Assembly (NCBI GenBank): GCA_021787335.1
Contig: JAJYMC010000024.1
Location: 1 to 64,000, forward strand
DNA: 64,000 nt
From: Bacillota bacterium
GTDB taxonomy: Bacteria > Bacillota > Sulfobacillia > JAJYWN01 > JAJZPE01
Direction: 5' to 3'
Shown piece after piece: positions 8,916-20,395 of this stretch. A model generated the notes under the pieces. The model had not been told where the DNA came from, did not search any database, and saw only the letters and a program-made list of their open reading frames with translations. Made by a program: the position numbers and the translations under genes. Every line of letters starts with the position of its first letter. The first letter of the stretch is position 1.

Positions 8916-9747
8916 CGAGGACCACCTCCTGCGCGGCGAAGACCGGCCCGTCATGGCAGACGTGATAGTAGGCCGTCCCCGGCCCGGCCCGACGCACGGC
9001 GCAACCCAGACAGGCCCCGACCCCGCAGGCCATCCGGGCCTCGAGCGACAGGTAGCCGCGGACGCGCGGCCCGCCCTCGGCGACCATCGCCTGGACCCGG
9101 CGGAGCATCGGCTCGGGCCCGCAGGCGTAGACCACCGGCCGGGCCACGCGCTCGAGGAGCCCGGCCAAAAGGTCGGTGACGAAGCCGTGGTACCCGGACG
9201 ACCCGTCGTCGGTGGCCGTCGCCACGCGCCCGGCGACCTTCCCCAGTTCGTCCACGGCCACCAGCCCGGCCGCTGTCTGGGCCCCGACGGCGGCCGTCAG
9301 CGGCGCGCCCTTCCCGGCCAGTTCCTCGGCCAGGGCGACCAGCGGGGCGACCCCGATGCCGCCGGCCGCCAGGACGGCTGTCTCGCCGTCGGCCAGGTCG
9401 GTCGGGAAGCCCTGCCCGAGCGGCCCGATGAGGTTTATCGCGTCGCCCTCGGCCAGCCCGGCCAGGTAGCCTGTCCCCCTCCCGACCACGCGAAAGAGGA
9501 CCTCGATCTCGCCTCGCCCGCGGTTGATGCGATGCACGCTCAGCGGTCGGCGCAGCAGCGGGTCCCACTGGCCCGGCAGGGCGCAGCGAAGGTGGACGAA
9601 CTGTCCCGGCCGCGCGACCTCGGCCACGGCCGCGGCGTGGAGACGCAGACGATGAAAGACGGCCTGGCCGTCGCCGTCAGCCCCGCGACCGCCTCCGCCG
9701 CCCACGCGCACGCTCTCCCTAATCGGCGCTCTGAAGACCGAGAGCAT
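8908..9747 (-). CDS. pyrK: Dihydroorotate dehydrogenase electron transfer subunit
   Basis: Carries electrons from PyrD to NAD+ through FAD and a 2Fe-2S cluster. The ferredoxin-reductase fold shows the FAD motif RRPLSV, a GGIGVAPL nucleotide-binding turn and a C-terminal Cys cluster at residues 241, 246, 249 and 264 (CGVGACLGC followed by C). The ATG at 9747 lies inside the end of carB (29-bp overlap) behind AGAGGTTGAG. Residues 15-30 hold a Gly/Asp-rich insertion not seen in most relatives. Confidence 0.93.
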   Translation of the reverse strand: MLSVFRAPIRESVRVGGGGGRGADGDGQAVFHRLRLHAAAVAEVARPGQFVHLRCALPGQWDPLLRRPLSVHRINRGRGEIEVLFRVVGRGTGYLAGLAEGDAINLIGPLGQGFPTDLADGETAVLAAGGIGVAPLVALAEELAGKGAPLTAAVGAQTAAGLVAVDELGKVAGRVATATDDGSSGYHGFVTDLLAGLLERVARPVVYACGPEPMLRRVQAMVAEGGPRVRGYLSLEARMACGVGACLGCAVRRAGPGTAYYHVCHDGPVFAAQEVVLGG

Positions 9748-12700
9748 CGCTCAACCTCTTTTCGGCCAGATAGTCCTGGAGGGCCCGCGGCTCGAACGGC
9801 CGCGCGGGTAGGCCCGCGGCGAGCACGTCGACCAGGGCCCGGGTCGTGTCCAGCGAGGTCAGACAGGGCACACCGTACTCGACGGCGGCCCGGCGGATTC
9901 GGAAGCCGTCCCGCTCCGGGCGTTTTCCCTTGGTCAGGGTGTTGATGACCAGGTCGACGTGGCCGGCCTGGATCTCGTCGAGGAGGTTCGGGCTCCCCTC
10001 ACCGACCTTCTTCACCCGCGTCGCCGGGACGCGCACGGCGGCCAGCGCCCCGGTCGTGCCGGCGGTGGCCATCAGCTTGAAGCCCAGGGCGGCGAAGCGG
10101 GCCAGGAGCGGCGCGGCCTCGGCCTTGTCGCGGTCGGCCACGGTGGCCAGGATGGTCCCGCCCGAGGGGAACTTCAGGCCGGCGGCGATCATCGCCCGGT
10201 AGAGGGCCCCGGAGAAGTCACGGTCGATGCCCATCACCTCGCCGGTGGACTTCATCTCCGGACCCAGCGAGGTGTCAACCGAGGTCAGCTTGGACCAGGA
10301 GAAGACCGGCGCCTTCACGGCCACGTAGTTCGGCTCCGGCCACAGCCCGCCGTGGTAACCCTGGGCCCGCAGGCTGCGCCCGATGGCCACCCGGGTGGCC
10401 ACCGCGACCAGCGGCAGCCCGCTGACCTTGCTCAGGAAGGGCACGGTGCGGCTGGACCGCGGGTTGGCCTCGATGACGAGGACCTCGTCGCCGACCACGA
10501 CGTACTGGACGTTGAGCAATCCGCGCACGCCCAGGGCCAAGCCGAGCCGGGTGGTGTAGTCGATGACCCTGGCCACGGCCGCCGCGCTCAGGGACTGCCG
10601 CGGATACACGGCGATGCTGTCGCCCGAGTGGACCCCGGCCCGCTCGACGTGCTCCATGATCCCGCCGAGGAGGACCTCCTCGCCGTCGGCCACCGCGTCC
10701 ACTTCGACTTCCTTACCTTCCACGTACTTGTCCACGAGGACCGGGTGGTCCGGCGTGACCCGGACGGCGGTGGTCATGTAGTCGTCGAGTTCCTTCGGGT
10801 CGTAGACGATCTCCATGGCCCGGCCGCCGAGGACGTAAGACGGCCGGACGAGGACCGGGAAGCCGATGGCCGCGGCCACTTCGCGGGCCTGGGCCGGCGA
10901 GGTGACCGTCCGCCCGGGCGGCTTCGGGATACCCAGGTCGATGAGGAGCCGGTCGAAGCGCTCGCGGTCCTCGGCCGCGTCGATGCCGTCGACGGACGTC
11001 CCGAGGATGCCGAAGCCGGCCGCGGCCAGCGGGCCGGCCAGGTTGATCGCGGTCTGGCCGCCGAACTGGACGACCACACCGTCGGGACGCTCCTTCTCGA
11101 TGACGTTCAGGACGTCCTCCATCGCCAGGGGTTCGAAGTAGAGCTTGTCGGAGACGCTGGCGTCGGTGGAGACCGTCTCCGGGTTGTTGTTGATGATGAC
11201 CGACTCGTAGCCCTCCTCGCGGAGGGCCTTGACGGCGTGGACCGAGCAGTAGTCGAACTCGATGCCCTGCCCGATGCGGATGGGTCCCGACCCAAGGACG
11301 ACGGCCTTCTTCCGGCGCTCCACGGTGACCTCGTCGGCCTGGTCATAGGCCGAGTAGTAGTAGGGCGTGCGGGCGGCGAATTCGGCCGCGCAGGTGTCGA
11401 CCATCTTGTAGACCGGCCCCAGGCCGGCCTCCGCGCGGGCGGCTCGGACGGCCGTCTCCGGCAGACCGGTGACCCGGCCGATGGCCCGGTCGCCGAGCCC
11501 CTTGCGCTTGGCCGCGGCGAGGGCCGCCGGGTCCGGGAGCGAAGCGGTCGCGGCGCCGTCGGTGCCCGCCTGGGCGAGCCCATCGCGTAAGGCCACCAGA
11601 CCGGCGATCTTGGTCACGAAGAAGAGGTCGACGCCGGACAGGGCGGCCACGCGGTCCGGCGCCCAACCCCGCCGCAGGGCCTCGGCCAGGATATACAGTC
11701 GCTCGTCGTCGGGGTTCTCCAGCCGGTCGGCCAACCGCTCGTCATCGAGCCCGGCCAGGGCCGGCAGGATGACGTCGTCGGCCCCCGTCTCAGACGAGCG
11801 GACGGCCTTCAGGAGCGCGCCCTCGAAGGTCCGGTCGATGGCCATGACCTCGCCGGTGGCCTTCATCTGCGTCCCGAGGGCCCGGTTGGCCGTCCTGAAC
11901 TTATCGAACGGCCAGCGCGGTAGCTTCACCACGACATAGTCGAGGGCCGGTTCGAAGCAGGCGTAGGTGTTGCCGGTGACCGGGTTCCTTATCTCGTCGA
12001 GGGACAGGCCGGCGGCCATCTTGGCGGCGATGAAGGCGATGGGATAGCCGGTGGCCTTGGAGGCCAGGGCGCTGGACCGGCTGACCCGCGGGTTGACCTC
12101 GATGACGTGGTAGTCGTCCCCCCGCGGGTTCAGGGCGAACTGGACGTTGCAGCCACCCTCGATGCCGAGGGCGTCGATTATCCGCCGGGATGCCGAGCGC
12201 AGCCGCTGGTAGTCCACGTCCGACAGGGTCTGGCTGGGGGCCACGACGATGCTGTCTCCCGTGTGGACGCCCACCGGGTCGAGGTTCTCCATGTTGCAGA
12301 CGGTGATGCAATTGCCCTTGCCGTCCCGCATCACCTCGTACTCGATCTCTTTCCAGCCGGCGAGGCTCTTCTCGATCAGGATCTGCCCGATGGGACTGGC
12401 CTTCAGCCCGCGCGCGGCGACCTCGGACAGGGCCTCCGGCGTGTCGGCCAAGCCGCCGCCGGTCCCGCCGAGGGTGAAGGCCGGGCGGACGATGACCGGG
12501 TATCCCAGGTCACGGGCCAGGCGCCTGGCCGCGGCCACGTCGGAGACGATGCCGCTGCGCGGGACCGGCTCCCCGATGGCCTGCATGGTCGCCTTGAACA
12601 GCTCCCGGTCCTCGGCTCGCTTGATGGACTCCAGGGGCGTGCCGAGGAGCCGCGTCCCGACCTCGTCGAGGACGCCCGAGGTGGCCAGTTCCACGGCCAG

Positions 12701-12991
12701 GTTGAGACCGACCTGCCCGCCCAAAGTCGGCAAAAGACCGTCCGGCCGCTCACGGCGGATGATCTCCGCCAGGCACTGGACGGTCAGGGGTTCGACGTAG
12801 ACCCGCTGGGCCATCTCGGGGTCGGTCATGATCGTCGCCGGGTTCGAGTTGACCAAGACCACGGCCACGCCTTCCTCGGCGAGCGAACGGCAAGCCTGCG
12901 TGCCGGCGTAGTCGAACTCGGCCGCCTGACCGATGACGATGGGACCTGACCCGATGACGAGGACCTTCCTCAAATCGACGCGGGTGGGCAA
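9719..12991 (-). CDS. carB: Carbamoyl-phosphate synthase large subunit
   Basis: Makes carbamoyl phosphate from bicarbonate, ammonia (channelled from CarA) and two ATP, for pyrimidine and arginine synthesis. It has 1090 residues with two homologous halves, each with a biotin-carboxylase-like ATP-grasp domain: [20 protein letters not shown] in the first and [20 protein letters not shown] in the second. A C-terminal MGS-like allosteric domain covers about 940-1075. TTG start at 12991 with AAAGGAG upstream. It lies 24 bp after carA. Confidence 0.97.
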   Translation of the reverse strand: MPTRVDLRKVLVIGSGPIVIGQAAEFDYAGTQACRSLAEEGVAVVLVNSNPATIMTDPEMAQRVYVEPLTVQCLAEIIRRERPDGLLPTLGGQVGLNLAVELATSGVLDEVGTRLLGTPLESIKRAEDRELFKATMQAIGEPVPRSGIVSDVAAARRLARDLGYPVIVRPAFTLGGTGGGLADTPEALSEVAARGLKASPIGQILIEKSLAGWKEIEYEVMRDGKGNCITVCNMENLDPVGVHTGDSIVVAPSQTLSDVDYQRLRSASRRIIDALGIEGGCNVQFALNPRGDDYHVIEVNPRVSRSSALASKATGYPIAFIAAKMAAGLSLDEIRNPVTGNTYACFEPALDYVVVKLPRWPFDKFRTANRALGTQMKATGEVMAIDRTFEGALLKAVRSSETGADDVILPALAGLDDERLADRLENPDDERLYILAEALRRGWAPDRVAALSGVDLFFVTKIAGLVALRDGLAQAGTDGAATASLPDPAALAAAKRKGLGDRAIGRVTGLPETAVRAARAEAGLGPVYKMVDTCAAEFAARTPYYYSAYDQADEVTVERRKKAVVLGSGPIRIGQGIEFDYCSVHAVKALREEGYESVIINNNPETVSTDASVSDKLYFEPLAMEDVLNVIEKERPDGVVVQFGGQTAINLAGPLAAAGFGILGTSVDGIDAAEDRERFDRLLIDLGIPKPPGRTVTSPAQAREVAAAIGFPVLVRPSYVLGGRAMEIVYDPKELDDYMTTAVRVTPDHPVLVDKYVEGKEVEVDAVADGEEVLLGGIMEHVERAGVHSGDSIAVYPRQSLSAAAVARVIDYTTRLGLALGVRGLLNVQYVVVGDEVLVIEANPRSSRTVPFLSKVSGLPLVAVATRVAIGRSLRAQGYHGGLWPEPNYVAVKAPVFSWSKLTSVDTSLGPEMKSTGEVMGIDRDFSGALYRAMIAAGLKFPSGGTILATVADRDKAEAAPLLARFAALGFKLMATAGTTGALAAVRVPATRVKKVGEGSPNLLDEIQAGHVDLVINTLTKGKRPERDGFRIRRAAVEYGVPCLTSLDTTRALVDVLAAGLPARPFEPRALQDYLAEKRLSDALGLQSAD

Positions 12992-13015
12992 GAGGCCGGA
13001 CTCCTTTTGGTCTGT

Positions 13016-14077
13016 CTAGTCAGCGGCCATCGCCAGGAACTTCTCGAAGAGGTAGGTCGAGTCCTGAGGCCCCGGGGCGGCCTCCGGGTGGTACTGCACG
13101 CCGAAGACGGGGTACTTCTCGTGGACGAGGCCCTCGACCGTGTCGTCGTTGAGGTTGCGGTGGGTCACCCGCAGGCCGGTCCCGGCCAGGCTGTTCTCAT
13201 CCACCGCGTAGCCATGGTTCTGGGTGGTGATGTGGACGCGGTCACGGTTGAGGTCCTTGACCGGGTGGTTGGCCCCCCGGTGGCCGTACTTGAGCTTGTA
13301 GGTGTCGGCCCCGAGGGCCAGGGCGAGCAGCTGGTGGCCGAGGCAGATGCCGAACATGGCGACCTGGCCGACCAGTTCCCGGATGATCTTGGCGGCCTCG
13401 GGGATGTCCTTCGGGTCACCGGGGCCGTTCGAGAGCAGGACCCCGGCCGGGTTGAACTCAAGGATGTCCTCGGCCGACATCGTCGCCGGAGCGACCATGA
13501 TATCGCAATCGTAGGCCTGCAATGAGCGGAGGATGTTGTACTTGACGCCGTAGTCGACCACGACCACCCGCGGTCCGTCGCCGAAGATGCGGTAGGGGCG
13601 CGGGGTGGTGACCTCGGTGACGAGCCCGGCCAGCCGCGTCTCGTGGGCCTCGTGGGCCAGCTCGTCGGCCGGCCGGTCGCCGGTGGTCAGGACCCCGAGC
13701 ATCGTCCCGCGCTCGCGGAGGTGCTTGGTCAGCGCCCGCGTGTCCAAGCCGGCCAGGCCCATGATCCCCTGCTCCTCCAGATACCCTTGGAGGTCGCGTT
13801 CGGCCAGGTGGTGGCTCGGGACCTCGCAGTGCTCATGGACCAGGAACCCCTTGACCCACGGCCGCCGCGACTCGACCGCCCGGCCGTTGAGCCCGTAGTT
13901 GCCGACGAGCGGGTAGGTCATCGTGACGATCTGCCCGCAGTAGGAAGGGTCGGTCAGGACCTCCTGATAGCCCGTCATCCCGGTGTTGAAGACCACCTCG
14001 CCGCGCTGTTCCCCGGTGGCCCCGAAGGCCTTGCCCTCGAAGGCCGTCCCGTCCTCGAGCACCAACCGCCCGACCAT
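13016..14077 (-). CDS. carA: Carbamoyl-phosphate synthase small subunit (glutaminase)
   Basis: Hydrolyses glutamine to feed ammonia to CarB. The N-terminal CPSase small-chain domain contains EVVFNTGMTGYQEVLTDPSY. The class I glutamine amidotransferase domain starts near residue 170; the nucleophile Cys in FGICLGHQ is at about 245 and QYHPEA holds the catalytic His-Glu pair. ATG start at 14077 behind AAGGAAGGG. A 107-bp gap separates it from pyrC. Because that gap holds ARG-box-like operators and a possible promoter, carAB may also be transcribed separately from the upstream pyr genes. Confidence 0.96.
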   Translation of the reverse strand: MVGRLVLEDGTAFEGKAFGATGEQRGEVVFNTGMTGYQEVLTDPSYCGQIVTMTYPLVGNYGLNGRAVESRRPWVKGFLVHEHCEVPSHHLAERDLQGYLEEQGIMGLAGLDTRALTKHLRERGTMLGVLTTGDRPADELAHEAHETRLAGLVTEVTTPRPYRIFGDGPRVVVVDYGVKYNILRSLQAYDCDIMVAPATMSAEDILEFNPAGVLLSNGPGDPKDIPEAAKIIRELVGQVAMFGICLGHQLLALALGADTYKLKYGHRGANHPVKDLNRDRVHITTQNHGYAVDENSLAGTGLRVTHRNLNDDTVEGLVHEKYPVFGVQYHPEAAPGPQDSTYLFEKFLAMAAD

Positions 14078-14122
14078 GCGCGCACCGCCCTTCCTTCACC
14101 GCCGGCGGTCTACCGCCGTTCG

Positions 14123-14165
14123 GCATAAATATACGAGCCGTCTGCATTGTTATGCACTATTATGC
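14123..14165 (-). promoter_or_regulatory. Tandem ARG-box-like operators upstream of carA
   Basis: Near-palindromes GCATAAATATAC (14123-14134) and GCATTGTTATGC (14144-14155) have centres 21 bp apart, about two helical turns. A third overlapping copy, GCACTATTATGC, is at 14154-14165. The same GCATA-NN-TATGC motif stands upstream of argG. ArgR hexamers bind paired 18-bp ARG boxes with similar spacing, so arginine repression of carAB is the natural reading. A weak -10-like TATATT overlaps the first box on the minus strand. Confidence 0.65.
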
Positions 14166-14184
14166 ATCTTCCCTGCCGGGCTCG

Positions 14185-15498
14185 TCAAGAGGGCTTCCCG
14201 TCTTCGGCGACGACCTTGCCGCCGACGACCGTCAGCACCGCCCGACCGGTGAGTTCCCAGCCGCCGAACGGCGTGTTGCGAGCCCTCGAGGCGAAGGTCG
14301 CCGAGTCCACCGTCCACTTGGCGGCCGGGTCGATGACCGTCACGTCGGCGTCGGCGCCCGGCTGGAGCGTCCCCTTGGGGAGCCCGAGGACGCCGGCCGG
14401 CCCGGCGGTCAGTTTCTCAACGGCCAGGGCCGCGGTGATCAGCTTCTTGGCCACGAGTTCGGAGAAGATGAGGCCGACGGCCGTCTCCAGGCCGACGATG
14501 CCGAAGGCGGCGTAGTTGTACTCGACGTCCTTGTCGTCCAAGTGGTGCGGGGCGTGGTCGGTGGCGATGGCGTCGATGGTCCCGTCGACCAACCCCCGCC
14601 GCAAAGCCTCCACGTCGGCGATCGTCCGGAGCGGCGGGTTGACCTTGGTGTTCGTGTCGTAGAGGTACTTCTCGACCGCGTCCTCGGTCAGCGTCAGGTG
14701 GTGCGGCGTGCAGTCGCAGGTCACCGTGAAGCCGTTCTCCCGGGCCCGGCCCTTGGCCCAGCGGATGAGGTCCACCGAGCGGGCCGTGGAGATGTGGGTC
14801 AGGTGGACGTGCCCGCCGGTCAGCTCGGCCAGGAGGATGTCCCGGGCGACCATCGCCTCTTCGGCCGCCGCCGGCATCCCTCGCAGGCCCAGGACCGTCG
14901 AGACGCGGCCGAGGTTGATGACCCCATCCCCGGCCAGGGGGCGGTCCTCGCAGTGAGAGATGACCGGGACCTTGAACATCTTGGCGTACTCGAGGGCGCA
15001 GCGCATGACCTCGCCGTTCTGGACCGGGTGGCCGTCGTCGGAGACCGCCACCGCGCCGGCCGCGGCCATGTCGCCGATCTCCGCCAGCTCCTCGCCCTTC
15101 TGACCCTTGGTCACCGCGCCGACCGGGAAGACGTTGGCGATCCCGGTGGTCGCCGCCCGTTCGCGGACGAAAGTGACCTCGCTGGCCGTGTCGATGACCG
15201 GCTTGGTGTTGGCCATGGCCACGACCGAGGTGTATCCCCCGCAGGCGGCGGCCCGGGTGCCGGAGGCGATGTCCTCCTTGTACTCGAAGCCCGGCTCGCG
15301 GAGGTGCGTGTGCATGTCGATGAGCCCCGGGACGACCAGCTTGCCCTTGGCGTTGATGACCTTCGCCTTCTCGGCGGCCTCGGACCCCAGGTCCTTGCCC
15401 ACCGCGGCGATCTTACCGTCCTTGACCAGCACGTCCTGGACCGCGTCGACCTTGTTGGCCGGGTCGATCACCCGCCCACCCTTAATCAGCAGTTTCAT
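14185..15498 (-). CDS. pyrC: Dihydroorotase (class I)
   Basis: Cyclises carbamoyl aspartate to dihydroorotate with a metal centre. The amidohydrolase HxH motif [10 protein letters not shown] is near residue 61. Later ligands appear in VISHCED and HLTHIS, and the catalytic Asp in IATDHAPH. At 437 residues it is the long bacterial class I type, as in Bacillus. The ATG at 15498 overlaps the pyrB stop by 17 bp and follows GGGAGGGG. Confidence 0.96.
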   Translation of the reverse strand: MKLLIKGGRVIDPANKVDAVQDVLVKDGKIAAVGKDLGSEAAEKAKVINAKGKLVVPGLIDMHTHLREPGFEYKEDIASGTRAAACGGYTSVVAMANTKPVIDTASEVTFVRERAATTGIANVFPVGAVTKGQKGEELAEIGDMAAAGAVAVSDDGHPVQNGEVMRCALEYAKMFKVPVISHCEDRPLAGDGVINLGRVSTVLGLRGMPAAAEEAMVARDILLAELTGGHVHLTHISTARSVDLIRWAKGRARENGFTVTCDCTPHHLTLTEDAVEKYLYDTNTKVNPPLRTIADVEALRRGLVDGTIDAIATDHAPHHLDDKDVEYNYAAFGIVGLETAVGLIFSELVAKKLITAALAVEKLTAGPAGVLGLPKGTLQPGADADVTVIDPAAKWTVDSATFASRARNTPFGGWELTGRAVLTVVGGKVVAEDGKPS

Positions 15499-16420
15499 CG
15501 GTCGCCCCTCCCAACAGCAGGTAGAGGATGGCCATGCGGATGGCCACCCCGTTGGTGACCTGTTCGGTGATGGTCGAGTGCTCGCCGTCAGCGACGTCGC
15601 TCGCGATCTCCACGCCGCGGTTCATCGGCCCCGGGTGCATCAGCAGGTAATCCACCTTGGCCAGGGCCAGGCGCTCCTGATTGACCCCGAAGATCCGCGC
15701 GTACTCGCGGGTGCTCGGGAAGAGGCCCTTCTGCTGCCGCTCCAGCTGCAGGCGCAGGACGTTGACCACGTCGGCGCCCTCGATGGCCTCCTCGACCCGG
15801 GTGTAGGCCTTGACCCCGAGTTCCTCGATGTATGGCGGGATGAGCGTCGAAGGCCCGGCGACGACCACCTCGGCCCCCATCTTGGTCAGGCCCCAGATGT
15901 TCGAGCGGGCGACCCGGCTGTGGTAGATGTCGCCGACTATCGCCACGCGCAGGCCCTTCAGGCGGCCCTTTCTTTGGCGGATGGTGAACATGTCGAGGAG
16001 CCCCTGGGTCGGGTGCTCATGCATGCCGTCGCCGGCGTTGATGACCGAGGCATCGAGGATCTTCGCCAGGTAGTGGCAGGAGCCCGAGATGGGGTGGCGC
16101 ATGATGACCATGTCCATCCCCATGACCTCGACCGTCTTGGCCGTGTCGCGGAGGGTCTCCCCCTTGACCACGCTGGACGTGGTCGTGGCGATATTGACCG
16201 TGTCCGCGCTCATATACTTGCCGGCCAGTTCGAAGGATGTCCGGGTGCGCGTGCTGGGCTCGTAGAAGAGGGTCAGGACGGTCTTACCGCGCAGGGTCGG
16301 GACCTTCTTGATGGGCCGGCTGATGATCTCCTTCAACGACTCGGCCGTGTCCAGGATGAGCTGCATGTCGGTCGTGCTCATGTCCTGCAGGCCGAGGACG
16401 TCCTTGCTGGCCAGTCTCAT
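15482..16420 (-). CDS. pyrB: Aspartate carbamoyltransferase catalytic subunit
   Basis: Joins carbamoyl phosphate and aspartate. The carbamoyl-phosphate loop [13 protein letters not shown] is at residues 52-64, and MHPGPMNRG near the C-terminus binds aspartate. No regulatory pyrI gene follows, as usual in Bacillota. The ATG at 16420 is preferred over an in-frame GTG three codons earlier, because that GTG forms part of the ribosome site GAGGTGG. It is separated from pyrR by the second PyrR attenuator. Confidence 0.95.
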   Translation of the reverse strand: MRLASKDVLGLQDMSTTDMQLILDTAESLKEIISRPIKKVPTLRGKTVLTLFYEPSTRTRTSFELAGKYMSADTVNIATTTSSVVKGETLRDTAKTVEVMGMDMVIMRHPISGSCHYLAKILDASVINAGDGMHEHPTQGLLDMFTIRQRKGRLKGLRVAIVGDIYHSRVARSNIWGLTKMGAEVVVAGPSTLIPPYIEELGVKAYTRVEEAIEGADVVNVLRLQLERQQKGLFPSTREYARIFGVNQERLALAKVDYLLMHPGPMNRGVEIASDVADGEHSTITEQVTNGVAIRMAILYLLLGGATDETAD

Positions 16421-16457
16421 CGGTTCCACCTCGACTTCCGGGGGCTACGGAGCATGC

Positions 16458-16543
16458 AAAAAGACCTCCTCGCCTTAGATTGTCCGGCGGGGAGGTCAGG
16501 CACACGAAAGCCTTTCTCGTGCCCTTTCCAGTCTCACCGGACC
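16458..16543 (-). promoter_or_regulatory. PyrR-dependent attenuator between pyrR and pyrB
   Basis: On the minus strand the PyrR binding-loop motif reads GGTCCGGTGAGACT (16530-16543), with two differences from the known consensus ARUCCNGNGAGGYU. Downstream, GACCTCC pairs with GGAGGTC in a stem followed by TTTTT (16458-16497), an intrinsic terminator. PyrR bound to UMP favours the terminator. A GGACCC-GCAA-GGGTCC hairpin lies further upstream at about 16581-16596. Confidence 0.8.
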
Positions 16544-16618
16544 GAATTCAAGGGCCTTGCTCACTTGCTGGGTTTTTGGACCCTTGCGGGTCCCGCGGTT
16601 CCATGCCAACCGGGGGCT

Positions 16619-17307
<689 letters not shown>

Positions 17308-17333
17308 CGCTTATAAGGAACCCGGTCAGGCTT

Positions 17334-17363
17334 ATTTTAGCAAGTGTTTGGCAGTCCTGTCAA
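17334..17363 (-). promoter_or_regulatory. Sigma-A promoter of the pyr operon
   Basis: TTGACA (17358-17363), an 18-bp spacer and TAAAAT (17334-17339). The transcript would start near 17327 and run about 148 bases of attenuator leader before pyrR. Confidence 0.75.
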
Positions 17364-17452
17364 ACGATTTCTCCAGCCAGCCTTTCCCACCAGAGGCGGG
17401 GCAGGAACAGCTCGATGGCCGGCCAAAGAAGTGGTTTCAAGGAGGCCTGCCA

Positions 17453-17557
17453 ATGTGGCCTTTCCGTGCCAGGAGACGTTATCCGCCCAAAGACCAGCTG
17501 ACCGTGACCAACTCCTGGGTGACCGGCCCAGGGACCAGATCAAGACGCACCGGCTGA
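17453..17557 (+). CDS. Possible small protein (34 residues)
   Basis: Reads MWPFRARRRYPP then KDQLTVTNSWVTG and ends TRSRRTG. It has an unusually good ribosome site (CAAGGAGGCCTGCC then ATG) but no recognised homologue and no clear promoter. It is convergent with argH (3 bp between the stops). It could be chance or a remnant. The remainder of 17364-17452 holds nothing recognisable. Confidence 0.25.
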   Translation: MWPFRARRRYPPKDQLTVTNSWVTGPGTRSRRTG

Positions 17558-17560
17558 AGC

Positions 17561-19036
17561 TTATGGTCCATCCTGACCCGCATTGGCGGGTGTACCGGAC
17601 GTTCGTCCGTTAGCGGCGAGCCGCACCCTGGCCGCCTCGATCTGTCTGGCGACCTGCTCCGGCGCTGTCCCGCCCCACGATCGCCGAGCGGCCGCGGCCG
17701 CCGCCGGCCGGACCTGGGCCAGGATGTCCTCGTCGAACAGCGGCGAGAACCGGCCGAAGTCCTCGAGGGTCAGGTCGGTCAGGGCGAGGCCGCGCTCCAG
17801 GCAGTCCAGGACCAGGCGACCGACGACCTCGTGGGCCTCCCGGAAGGGCAGACCCTTCCTCGCCAGGTGGTCGGCGACCTCTGTGGCCGTGGAGAATCCC
17901 CCGCCGGCGGCCTTCCCCATCGCCTCGGCCCTCACCTTCAGGGTGGCCAGCATCCCCGTCGTCACTTCCAGGGCGGCCTCGACCGTGTCCACGGCCTCGA
18001 AGGTCGCCTCCTTGTCTTCCTGCAGGTCGCTGTGGTAGGCCAGGGGCAGGCCCTTGACCGTGGCCAAGAGCCCGGTCAGGCGGCCGAAGACCCGCCCCGC
18101 CTTGCCCCGGACGAGTTCGGCCACGTCCGGATTCTTCTTCTGCGGCATGATGCTGGAGCCGGTGGCGAAGGCATCGTCCATCTCGATGAACCCGAACTCG
18201 GCCGTGGACCAGAGGACGAGCTCCTCACCCAGCCGGCTGAGGTGGACCATCAGGATGGACGCGGCGGCCAGGAACTCCAGGAGGAAATCGCGGTCGGAGA
18301 CGGCGTCGATGCTGTTCTCGTAGACGCCTGCCAGCCCCAAGTCGGCGGCGACGGCCGCCGGGTCGATGGGGAAGGTCGTGCCGGCCAGGGCCCCCGCGCC
18401 GAGGGGCGAGAGGTCGGTCCGGCCCAGACAGTCCGCGAAGCGCTCGCGGTCGCGCTGGAGCATCCAGAAGTAGGCCATCAGGTGGTGCGAGAAGAGCACC
18501 GGCTGGGCCCGCTGGAGGTGGGTATAACCGGGCATGACCGTGGGACCGGGCCCGGACTGGTCGGCCCCGGCCCCGCCTGCGCCAGGCCCGCCGAGCTGCT
18601 CTTCGGCCCGGTCGACGATGACCTCCTGGAGGCCGCTGATGAGCCCGGTGACGCGGCTCAGCTCCTCCACCATGTAGAGGTGCATGTCCAGGGCCACCTG
18701 GTCGTTGCGGCTGCGGGCCGTGTGCAGCCTCCCGCCGGCCGGCCCGATGAGCTCGGTCAGGCGGCGCTCAACGTTCGTGTGGATGTCCTCGAGTTCCGGC
18801 CGCCAGGGGAAGGCGCCCGACTCGATCTCCTCCTCGACGCGGTCGAGTCCGCCGAGGATGGCGGCCACGTCGGCCTGGGTCAGGATGCCGCACTTCCCCA
18901 GCATCCGGGCGTGGGCGCGGCTCCCGGCGAGGTCCTGCTTGTACAACCGCCGGTCAAAGGAGAGGGAGGCGGTGAACCGCGCCGCTCGTGCGTCGGCGTC
19001 CTTGGCGAACCGGCCTCCCCACAGCTTCTTGGTCAT
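17561..19036 (-). CDS. argH: Argininosuccinate lyase
   Basis: Splits argininosuccinate into arginine and fumarate, last step of arginine synthesis. Fumarase/aspartase superfamily; the signature GSSIMPQKKNPD holds the catalytic Ser loop, and HTARSRNDQVALD and MPGYTHLQRAQPV are the other two conserved regions. It has 491 residues, longer than most, because of a Gly-rich insert (about residues 149-164, GGPGAGGAGADQSGPG) just before the PGYTHLQ region. ATG at 19036 behind GGTGGAGAG, 10 bp after argG, so the two form an operon. Confidence 0.95.
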   Translation of the reverse strand: MTKKLWGGRFAKDADARAARFTASLSFDRRLYKQDLAGSRAHARMLGKCGILTQADVAAILGGLDRVEEEIESGAFPWRPELEDIHTNVERRLTELIGPAGGRLHTARSRNDQVALDMHLYMVEELSRVTGLISGLQEVIVDRAEEQLGGPGAGGAGADQSGPGPTVMPGYTHLQRAQPVLFSHHLMAYFWMLQRDRERFADCLGRTDLSPLGAGALAGTTFPIDPAAVAADLGLAGVYENSIDAVSDRDFLLEFLAAASILMVHLSRLGEELVLWSTAEFGFIEMDDAFATGSSIMPQKKNPDVAELVRGKAGRVFGRLTGLLATVKGLPLAYHSDLQEDKEATFEAVDTVEAALEVTTGMLATLKVRAEAMGKAAGGGFSTATEVADHLARKGLPFREAHEVVGRLVLDCLERGLALTDLTLEDFGRFSPLFDEDILAQVRPAAAAAARRSWGGTAPEQVARQIEAARVRLAANGRTSGTPANAGQDGP

Positions 19037-19046
19037 CTCTCCACCC

Positions 19047-20279
19047 TCAGTCGGCGACGATCAACCTCTCACCGACGGCCTTGCGGCGTTCCTGGGCGTT
19101 GACCGAGCTGAAGACGCGCGTCGGCAGCCCCCAGACGTCGATGAAGCCCTTGGCCGACTTGTGGTCGAAGGCGTCGCCCTTATCGTAGGTCGCCAGTTTC
19201 CAATCATATAGCGAGGCGGTCGACTTGCGGCCCGCCACGGCACAGTTGCCCTTCCATAGTTTGACCCGGACCGTCCCGCTGACCGTCGCCTGGGTCGAGT
19301 CGACGAAGGCGTCGAGGGCCTTCTTCAGAGGCGAGTACCACAGGCCGAAGTAGGCCAGCTCGGCGTATTTCTGCTCGATGGCCGGCTTGAAGTGGGCCAC
19401 CTCGCGCGGCAGGCAGAGGTCCTCGAGGTCGCGGTGAGCGGCCAGGAGCACGGTCGCCGCCGGGCACTCGTAGTTCTCGCGGGACTTGATGCCGACGAGG
19501 CGGTTCTCGACGTGGTCGACGCGCCCCACGCCGTGGCCTCCGGCGATCTTGTTGAGCCGCTCGATGAGGTCGACCGGGCTTACCTTGTACCCGTCCAGGC
19601 TCACCGGGACGCCGGCCTCAAAGCCGATCTCGACGTACTGCGGGTCGGCCGGGGCCTTGTCGGGACTCACCGTCCAGGCATAGATGTCCTCCGGCGGCTC
19701 GACCCACGGGTCCTCGAGGACGCCGCACTCGATGCTCCGGCCCCACAGGTTCTCGTCGATGCTATAGGGGTTCTTCTTGCCCACCGGGACGGGGATGCCG
19801 TGGGCCTTGGCGTAGTCGATCTCTTCTTCGCGCGACATGACCCACTCGCGCTGCGGGGCGATGACTTTCAGCTCCGGGTTCAGGGCGGCCACCGAGACGT
19901 CGAACCGGACCTGGTCGTTGCCCTTGCCCGTGCAGCCGTGGGCGACCGCGTCGGCCCCCTCGGCCTCGGCCACCTCGACCAGGAGGCGCGAGATGAGCGG
20001 CCGGGACAGGGCCGACGAGAGCAGGTAGCGACCCTCGTAGACGGCGTTGGCCTTGAGGGCCGGGAAGACGTAGTCGCGGGCGAACTCCTCCCGCGCGTCG
20101 AGCATGTAGGATTTCTTCGCCCCGATGGTCAGGGCCTTGGCCTTGATGAAATCGAGGTCCTTCCCCTCGCCCACGTCGACGGACAGGGCGATGACCTCGG
20201 CGTCGTACCTCTCCTGGAGCCAGCGGATGGCGACCGAGGTATCGAGGCCTCCGGAGTAGGCCAGGACGACTTTCTTCAA
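19047..20279 (-). CDS. argG: Argininosuccinate synthase
   Basis: Condenses citrulline and aspartate using ATP. The PP-loop motif [10 protein letters not shown] is at residues 6-15; [12 protein letters not shown] and [12 protein letters not shown] are typical. 410 residues. The TTG start at 20279 stands eight bases after GGAGGT. The 5' leader between the ARG-box-like operators and the start is very GC-rich and can fold, but I recognise no riboswitch in it. Confidence 0.96.
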   Translation of the reverse strand: MKKVVLAYSGGLDTSVAIRWLQERYDAEVIALSVDVGEGKDLDFIKAKALTIGAKKSYMLDAREEFARDYVFPALKANAVYEGRYLLSSALSRPLISRLLVEVAEAEGADAVAHGCTGKGNDQVRFDVSVAALNPELKVIAPQREWVMSREEEIDYAKAHGIPVPVGKKNPYSIDENLWGRSIECGVLEDPWVEPPEDIYAWTVSPDKAPADPQYVEIGFEAGVPVSLDGYKVSPVDLIERLNKIAGGHGVGRVDHVENRLVGIKSRENYECPAATVLLAAHRDLEDLCLPREVAHFKPAIEQKYAELAYFGLWYSPLKKALDAFVDSTQATVSGTVRVKLWKGNCAVAGRKSTASLYDWKLATYDKGDAFDHKSAKGFIDVWGLPTRVFSSVNAQERRKAVGERLIVAD

Positions 20280-20395
20280 CGGCGTTACCTCCTCGTGGCA
20301 ACCTCGCCGCGCTGGCGGCGAGAGCGGCCTAGCTTGGCCCGCGGGACCCCGCCGGGGCCCCTCACCGGGCTGCTAGAACTTATGACGGGTATGGC

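Noticed and set aside
9959-11590. A 543-codon plus-strand frame opposite carB
   Set aside because: Antisense shadow of carB, which is conserved along its whole length.
16588-16603. GGAACCGCGGG motif suggesting a T-box riboswitch
   Set aside because: No specifier stem, no matching antiterminator, and it precedes pyrB, which is not an amino-acid or tRNA-charging gene. The PyrR elements explain the leader.
20281-20395. GC-rich foldable leader before argG as a riboswitch
   Set aside because: No known aptamer pattern and no terminator; high G+C alone explains the pairing.
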